From: Micromonospora pisi
Lineage (GTDB): Bacteria; Actinomycetota; Actinomycetes; Mycobacteriales; Micromonosporaceae
Direction: 5' to 3'
NCBI RefSeq assembly: GCF_003633685.1
Contig: NZ_RBKT01000001.1
Location: 2,232,001 to 2,296,000, forward strand
Length of the DNA: 64,000 bases
This document shows positions 59,827-64,000 of this stretch, piece by piece. The translations under genes were made by a program, and so were the position numbers. Each line of letters begins with the position of its first letter. Position 1 is the stretch's first letter. The notes below the pieces were generated by a model. That model worked only from the letters and a program-made list of their open reading frames with translations, did no database searches and was not told where the DNA came from.

Positions 59827-60279
59827 GTGACCAGCCCGGCCGACCTGTCCCACGCCGTCCTGCTCCGGGTGGCGGAGTTCATCCGTACGCTGCCGGCCGA
59901 CCAACTCGCGGACCTGGCTGGCGGCCGGATACGGCTCCAACTCACCGAGGAGCCGGCCACGGGTACGGCCGCACCGGCCCGGACGGCGAGGACCCGTACG
60001 ACCGCGACCCGAACGACGGCCACCCCGACACCACCACCGGTCTCGGCGGAGCAGGTCCGGGCCGATCTGGTCTCGATCGGTGACCGGGTCGCCGCCACCC
60101 GGTACCTCGACGACCTCAGGCTCAAGGTGACCGAGCTACGGGTGCTGGCCCGGGAGCTGGGAATCACCGTTTCGAGCCGGGCCACCAAGCCGGCCGTGGT
60201 CCAGGAGATCGTGCAGTGGACCGTCGGCCGCCGGCTCGCCTCGGAGGCGATCGCCCGCACCACACCCACCGAAAGCTGA
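59827..60279 (+). CDS. ParA-associated protein with SAP-like C-terminus
   Basis: A 150-residue protein: a helical N-terminus (LSHAVLLRVAEFIRTLPADQL), a Thr/Ala/Pro/Arg linker (about 48-75), and a C-terminal part whose VTELRVLARELGI and RATKPAVVQEIV helices resemble a SAP or Rho-N-type DNA-binding helix-extension-helix (about 100-128). GGGAG lies seven bases before GTG 59827. It could be the DNA-binding or cargo partner of ParA. This is inferred from linkage and the motif. Confidence 0.65.
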   Translation: MTSPADLSHAVLLRVAEFIRTLPADQLADLAGGRIRLQLTEEPATGTAAPARTARTRTTATRTTATPTPPPVSAEQVRADLVSIGDRVAATRYLDDLRLKVTELRVLARELGITVSSRATKPAVVQEIVQWTVGRRLASEAIARTTPTES

Positions 60280-60301
60280 GCCGCACGTCCGCCCGTCGGC
60301 G

Positions 60302-60355
60302 GTTAACAGGGGGCCCTTCCTATACCGAAAGCGATAACAAGGGGCCCTTCCTTAC
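60302..60355 (+). repeat. GGGCCC-rich interspersed repeat, copy 5
   Basis: GTTAACAGGGGGCCC, then TTCCTATACCGAAAGCGATAAC and AAGGGGCCCTTCCTTAC. It lies between convergent genes and its right end (GTAAGG on the minus strand) makes the TAA stop of the HelD-like gene, as copy 1 does for the SRPBCC-like gene. Confidence 0.8.
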
Positions 60356-62472
60356 TCCGGGCGTAGGAGTTGGGTGACTTCGGCGAGCAGTTCGTCCCAG
60401 TGGGGCTCGGGAGCGGCGCCGCGTATCTGGCCGGCGATGTGCTCGGCGATGCGTCGTACCTCCCGGGCGGTAAGACCACGGGGCGGGTCGTCGTCGCCCC
60501 GGGTGGGACGGGCCGGTGCGGTCAGTGGCAGCGGGTCGCCGACGCAGACCACGTCGAGGTGGCCGGTGGTCCGGGTGAACGCGACGTAGAGCAGGCGATG
60601 TCCCCGCTCGTCGCTGGCGACGATCTCCGCCGGCTCGACCACCACCACCGCGTCGAATTCGAGCCCCTTGGCCTCCTGCGGGCTGACCAGGTTGATCGAC
60701 CCGCCCAGTTCGCCCCGGTCGGCGCTGTGCCATTCGACCCCGTTCTCGGCGAGCGCCGCTTCGACCTCGCGACGGCAACGCGGCGGGCAGACGATGCCGA
60801 CGAAGCGACCGGCGGCGGCGTGTTCGAGGGCCACCGCGACGACTCGACCGGGCCGCTCGGTCAGGCCGACCCGATGTGTGCGCGGTTCCGCCGGGCCGTC
60901 CCGGACGACCTCCGGGGCGGTGACGCCGGGTGCGGCCACCGGCAGCAACCTGGCCGCCAGCTCGTACGCAGGGCGTGGCACCCGGTAGCCGTACCGCAGC
61001 GCGGTGACCGTGACCGGGTGTGGGGTCGGCAGGTGCCGGGTCACCTCGTCCCAACTGTCCCGGGCCCACGCCCCGGTCGACTGGGCGATGTCACCGACGA
61101 CGGTGAACGAGCCGTTGGCGCTGCGCCGGCCCACGGCGCGTAGCTGCATCGGTGACAGGTCCTGCGCCTCGTCGACGACCACGTGCCCGTACCGCCGGCC
61201 AGCCCCGTTGACCAGGTGATCCAGCTCGTCCAGAAGGGCGAGGTCGGCGGCGGACCAGAGTTCCTGGGAGAGCCGGTCCGCGCTTCGGCGGTGCAGGTGG
61301 GTGAGTTCCTCGGCGGTGAAGTCGGTGCCGGCGGCGGCGCGCAGTCGACTGCGGGAGCCGAGCAGGTCGCGGAGGAACGCCGGTGCGGTCTGCTGCGGCC
61401 AGAGGCGTTCGACCAGATTCGCCAGGGCGGACCCGCCGGCCGGCGCCGCCCCGCCGGTACGGTCGGCGACGATCTGTCCGAGCCGGTCGCGGAAGAGCTG
61501 ACGTCGTCCCAGATACGGCAGCTCCGCCGCCCGAGCGTGGTCCAGCGCCTCGGCGACCTCCGCGCCGGGCACGGTGACGAACCGCCCGTCGACCAGGAGA
61601 CGTTCTGCGGGTTCGGGTACGCCGATCCGTCCCTCCACGGCTCGGGAGAGGAGCCCCGCCATCCGCACCTCACCCTTGATCCGGCTCACCTCGGCCGGCT
61701 CGACCCGTCCTCTCGCCACCGTCGGGGCCAGCCGGCCGATGTCGCGTAGCTCCACCTCGGCGTCGCCGAGCCCCGGCAGCACCGTACGGATGTAACGCAT
61801 GAAGGTGGGGTGCGGTCCGACGATCAGGACGTCGGCGGCGTTGAGCATCTCGGCGTGGGTGAAGAGCAGCCAGGAGACCCGGTGCAGGGCCACCGCCGTC
61901 TTGCCGGTGCCCGGGCCTCCCTCGATCACGAGCATCTGGTCCCGGGGAGCCCGGATCAGGGCGAACTGGGCGGCCTGGATGGTCGCCACGATGTCCCGCA
62001 TCTCTCCCGTGCGGCCGCGCTCCAGGTCGGCGAGCAGGTGCCGGTCCACCGTCTCGGCGATCTCGGCGAAGATCACCTCGGTGAAGTCCCGGATGGTGTT
62101 GCCGGTGCAGTCGAAGGTGCGGCGGCGGCGCAGGCCCTGCGGCTCCTGGTGGCTCGCCTCGAAGTAACCGGCGACGGCGGGAGCCTGCCAGTTGACGACG
62201 AGCACCTCGGCATTGTCGTCGCGGATGAGATGCCGACCGAGGTAGAGCGTCTCGCCGGTCTCGTGGTCGACCCGCCCGAACGCGACCGCGTCGTCGGCCG
62301 TGCCGATCGCCCGGCGGGCAGCCTCGGCGTGCCGGTGCAGGTGAGCGGCGGCGCCGGAGTTCGCGGCGGCACGGACTAGACCGCCAAGCTCGCTGATCTT
62401 CCGGTCCCGATGCTTCGCTGTGGTGTCGAAATACGCCTGCTCGGTAGCGATCTCGGTTGATCTGGAGTGCAT
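60352..62472 (-). CDS. HelD-like superfamily 1 helicase / RNA polymerase recycling ATPase
   Basis: A 706-residue UvrD-like ATPase. The N-terminal part is a helical arm (STEIATEQAYFDTTAKHRD) typical of HelD. Walker A GGPGTGKT is near residue 186, Walker B VVVDEAQDLSPMQL near 440, then a helicase C-terminal domain with QEAKGLEFDAVVVV and LLYVAFTR. HelD proteins free stalled RNA polymerase; the Streptomyces relative HelR confers rifampicin tolerance. Whether this copy is HelR-like is not settled, and no rifampicin-associated element was seen upstream. Its stop codon lies inside the repeat at 60302. Confidence 0.8.
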   Translation of the reverse strand: MHSRSTEIATEQAYFDTTAKHRDRKISELGGLVRAAANSGAAAHLHRHAEAARRAIGTADDAVAFGRVDHETGETLYLGRHLIRDDNAEVLVVNWQAPAVAGYFEASHQEPQGLRRRRTFDCTGNTIRDFTEVIFAEIAETVDRHLLADLERGRTGEMRDIVATIQAAQFALIRAPRDQMLVIEGGPGTGKTAVALHRVSWLLFTHAEMLNAADVLIVGPHPTFMRYIRTVLPGLGDAEVELRDIGRLAPTVARGRVEPAEVSRIKGEVRMAGLLSRAVEGRIGVPEPAERLLVDGRFVTVPGAEVAEALDHARAAELPYLGRRQLFRDRLGQIVADRTGGAAPAGGSALANLVERLWPQQTAPAFLRDLLGSRSRLRAAAGTDFTAEELTHLHRRSADRLSQELWSAADLALLDELDHLVNGAGRRYGHVVVDEAQDLSPMQLRAVGRRSANGSFTVVGDIAQSTGAWARDSWDEVTRHLPTPHPVTVTALRYGYRVPRPAYELAARLLPVAAPGVTAPEVVRDGPAEPRTHRVGLTERPGRVVAVALEHAAAGRFVGIVCPPRCRREVEAALAENGVEWHSADRGELGGSINLVSPQEAKGLEFDAVVVVEPAEIVASDERGHRLLYVAFTRTTGHLDVVCVGDPLPLTAPARPTRGDDDPPRGLTAREVRRIAEHIAGQIRGAAPEPHWDELLAEVTQLLRPE

Positions 62473-62645
62473 ACCGGCCCCCGCCCGCTCAGCCGGTCAC
62501 CGACCGGATGGACCGGCTCACCGTACCGTCACCGAGAGGGAGCGGATATCGACGGATCGGTCATCGCGGGGTGGGCCGTTCCAGGCCGGCCAACGCTGAC
62601 TTTTTATAGAATTGCACGACAAGTGCCTACTTCCGGAGGCGTGCG
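62473..62645. promoter_or_regulatory. divergent promoter region, HelD-like / SnoaL-like genes
   Basis: About 170 bases. TAGAAT at 62607-62612 in an AT-rich run (TTTTTATAGAAT) is a good -10 element for the SnoaL-like gene, giving a leader of about 25-30 bases with GGAGG before the ATG. Confidence 0.45.
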
Positions 62646-63017
62646 ATGGCGATCGACAACGACACCCTGGTACGGAACTTCGTCGACGCCTTCGCGGAGA
62701 AGAAGGTCGAGCTGTTGGAGCCGTTCCTCGACGAGCACGTGGTGTTCCACAACTACGGCGACAGAGAGGTACACGGCCGGGACGAGGTGCTGGAGGTCTG
62801 GCGCGGCGTGTTCCAGAACTTCGAAACCGTACGGTTCGAGACCGTCAACCAGGCGGTCAACGGCAGCATCGTCCTCGCCGAGCAGGTGCACGGCCTCGGC
62901 CTGGCCGGCAAGCAGGTCGCGACGATCATGAACATGGCGGTCTACCAGATACACGACGGCAAGATCAAAGCCTGGCGCGACTACACCAATCCCGAGTACG
63001 CCCGCACCCTGCTCTGA
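62646..63017 (+). CDS. SnoaL-like / NTF2 family protein
   Basis: A 123-residue cone-shaped-fold protein: LVRNFVDAFAEKKVELLEPFLDEHVVFHNYGD start, GRDEVLEVWRGVFQNFETVRFE middle, and the IHDGKIKAWRDYTNPEY end. Related to limonene-1,2-epoxide hydrolase and SnoaL polyketide cyclases; Asp and Tyr residues line the pocket. Substrate unknown. GGAGG seven bases before ATG 62646. Confidence 0.85.
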   Translation: MAIDNDTLVRNFVDAFAEKKVELLEPFLDEHVVFHNYGDREVHGRDEVLEVWRGVFQNFETVRFETVNQAVNGSIVLAEQVHGLGLAGKQVATIMNMAVYQIHDGKIKAWRDYTNPEYARTLL

Positions 63018-63044
63018 CCCGCCAACCGCCGACCAGCTGGCGGG
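63018..63044. terminator. hairpin between convergent genes
   Basis: CCCGCCA (63018-63024) and TGGCGGG (63038-63044) form a seven-base stem with a 13-base loop directly after the stop codon. Confidence 0.5.
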
Positions 63045-63058
63045 CCGTCGTCAAGGCG

Positions 63059-64000
63059 TCAGCTGTCCGCGATCGCCGCCGGTGCACCGGCGAGCGAGAA
63101 CTTCTCCCGCAGCCGGGAGTAGAAGTGCGACGAGTGGAGCCGCACCAGCTTGGCCGGCGTCGCGGCCGGCTGCACCGTCACCCAGTCCCCCGGGTTCAGC
63201 ACCCCGCGCAACTGCCCGTCGACGCTCACCGCCACCGCCCCCGAGTGGTCGAGCACCCGTACCGAGACCGCCTCGTCGGCCGCCACCACCATGCTGCGGT
63301 TGAAGACCATGTGCGCGGCGACCGGGGTCAACACGAGCGCGCGCAGCCGTGGCGACAGGATCGGGCCACCGGCGGCGAAACTGTACGCGGTCGAACCCGT
63401 CGGGCTCGCCACCACCAGGGCGTCCGCCGAGTACGAGGTGAAGAGACTCTCGTCGAGATAGACCCCGAGGCTGGCCTGCCGGTCGCGGGCGAGCTTCTCG
63501 AAGACGATGTCGTTGAGCGCGGTGACGTCGAGCGCCACCCCGGCCCGGTCGATCGGCACCGGTGACTCGCGCAGCGGCGGTGGCGGCAGCAGCGGGCCAC
63601 GTCCGTACCGGAGCAGGTCCTGCATCCCCTCCGGGATCTCCAGCGGCCGGGAGGCGCAGAGGGTCAGCATCAGCCGCTCGTCCAGCTGCACCTGCCCGGA
63701 AAAGTACGCGTCGAGCGCCGCGTCGATCTCGGACGGCTCGACCTCGGTCAGGAACCCGACCCGGCCGACGTTGATGCCGAGCACCGGTACGCCGTCCTCG
63801 GCCGCGACCCGGGCGCCGCGCAGGAACGTACCGTCGCCACCGACCGTGACGACGAGCGCCGGGTGGCCGGCGGCCTCGGCCTCGTCGACCGCGTTGCGCC
63901 GGTGGCAGTGCGCCCAGTCCGGCCCCCAGACGTCGGTGTCACTGACCTCGATGTCGTGTGCCGCCGCCCAGCGCCGCACCACGTCGGCCGCCTCGACCGC
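63059..64000 (-). CDS. nadK: NAD kinase, 3' part (start beyond window)
   Basis: The visible 313 codons encode most of an NAD kinase, which makes NADP+ from NAD+ and ATP. The GGDGT motif is in VVTVGGDGTFLRGA, the second conserved block is LNDIVFEKLARDRQ, and SPTGSTAYSFAAGGPILSP holds the substrate loop. The frame is open to base 64000 (AVEAADVV upstream of a possible GTG at 63982), so the true start, usually about 30 residues earlier, lies outside the window. Confidence 0.9.
   Translation of the reverse strand, partial: AVEAADVVRRWAAAHDIEVSDTDVWGPDWAHCHRRNAVDEAEAAGHPALVVTVGGDGTFLRGARVAAEDGVPVLGINVGRVGFLTEVEPSEIDAALDAYFSGQVQLDERLMLTLCASRPLEIPEGMQDLLRYGRGPLLPPPPLRESPVPIDRAGVALDVTALNDIVFEKLARDRQASLGVYLDESLFTSYSADALVVASPTGSTAYSFAAGGPILSPRLRALVLTPVAAHMVFNRSMVVAADEAVSVRVLDHSGAVAVSVDGQLRGVLNPGDWVTVQPAATPAKLVRLHSSHFYSRLREKFSLAGAPAAIADS

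Noticed and set aside
62473-62645. Rifampicin-associated element upstream of the HelD-like gene
   Set aside because: No long inverted repeat of the expected type visible in the promoter region.
1-64000. tRNA, rRNA, CRISPR array, insertion sequence or phage gene
   Set aside because: None recognised by eye on either strand; tRNAscan and IS searches could not be run here.

Overview
The window is very GC-rich, uses many GTG starts, and is packed with actinobacterial families: DUF397/DUF5753 regulator pairs, an ECF sigma factor with a CU044_5270-type partner, an IniB/dynamin locus, CBM2 secreted proteins, a peptidase inhibitor I36 and an NAD kinase. Five copies of a short GGGCCC-rich intergenic repeat and the overall gene style suggest a filamentous actinomycete, most likely of the Micromonosporaceae (Micromonospora type). 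This placement is an inference from gene content; no rRNA or tRNA gene was recognised, and nothing marks a plasmid or phage. It looks like an ordinary chromosomal segment with a few acquired or rearranged patches.

Left part (1-21 kb): a truncated secreted protein, a RibD/DHFR-like reductase overlapping a GNAT enzyme, a large membrane protein with a proline-rich companion, a stress or redox group (three-BON protein, peroxiredoxin, DsbA-like thioredoxin), a MalT-type LuxR regulator, two tiny coupled ORFs, an uncharacterised protein followed by a MerR regulator fused to a DNA sliding-clamp-like domain, an ECF sigma/CU044_5270 operon, a secreted I36 inhibitor, a ferric-reductase-like/NuoF-like redox pair, an L,D-transpeptidase and a DUF6461 protein.

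Middle (21-34 kb): a DUF5753 HTH/DUF397 pair, a TetX-like flavin monooxygenase with a divergent TetR regulator and palindromic operators, a nitronate monooxygenase, a FtsX-type ABC exporter with a two-component system, an SRPBCC-like protein and a CocE-type hydrolase. About 50 bp matching the 3' end of the FtsX gene is found again 1.1 kb away, beyond the nitronate monooxygenase gene, and suggests a past rearrangement.

The most system-like region is 34.8-48 kb. A fused alpha-beta glycyl-tRNA synthetase lies downstream of iniC-like and iniA-like dynamin GTPases and an IniB-like protein on the minus strand. Divergently, an Hsp70-type ATPase is coupled to an IniR/LuxR-type ATPase regulator, followed by a roadblock/LC7 protein and a membrane-anchored CBM2-like protein. 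This looks like an expanded version of the mycobacterial iniBAC envelope-stress locus, with arrayed direct repeats in the shared promoter region and strong terminators inside the operon.

Right part (48-64 kb): SDR/LysR divergent pair with a perfect operator, two methyltransferases, VOC proteins (one a frameshifted pseudogene next to a repeat), a CBM2 protein with a Cip1-like C-terminal half, glucose-6-phosphate dehydrogenase, a SWIM zinc-finger protein, a MOSC protein, an XRE regulator with a membrane partner, an orphan ParA with a SAP-like partner, a HelD-like helicase, an NTF2/SnoaL-like protein and the 3' part of NAD kinase. Several genes here have a TAnnnT -10 element six to eight bases before the start codon and no Shine-Dalgarno sequence, pointing to leaderless transcripts.
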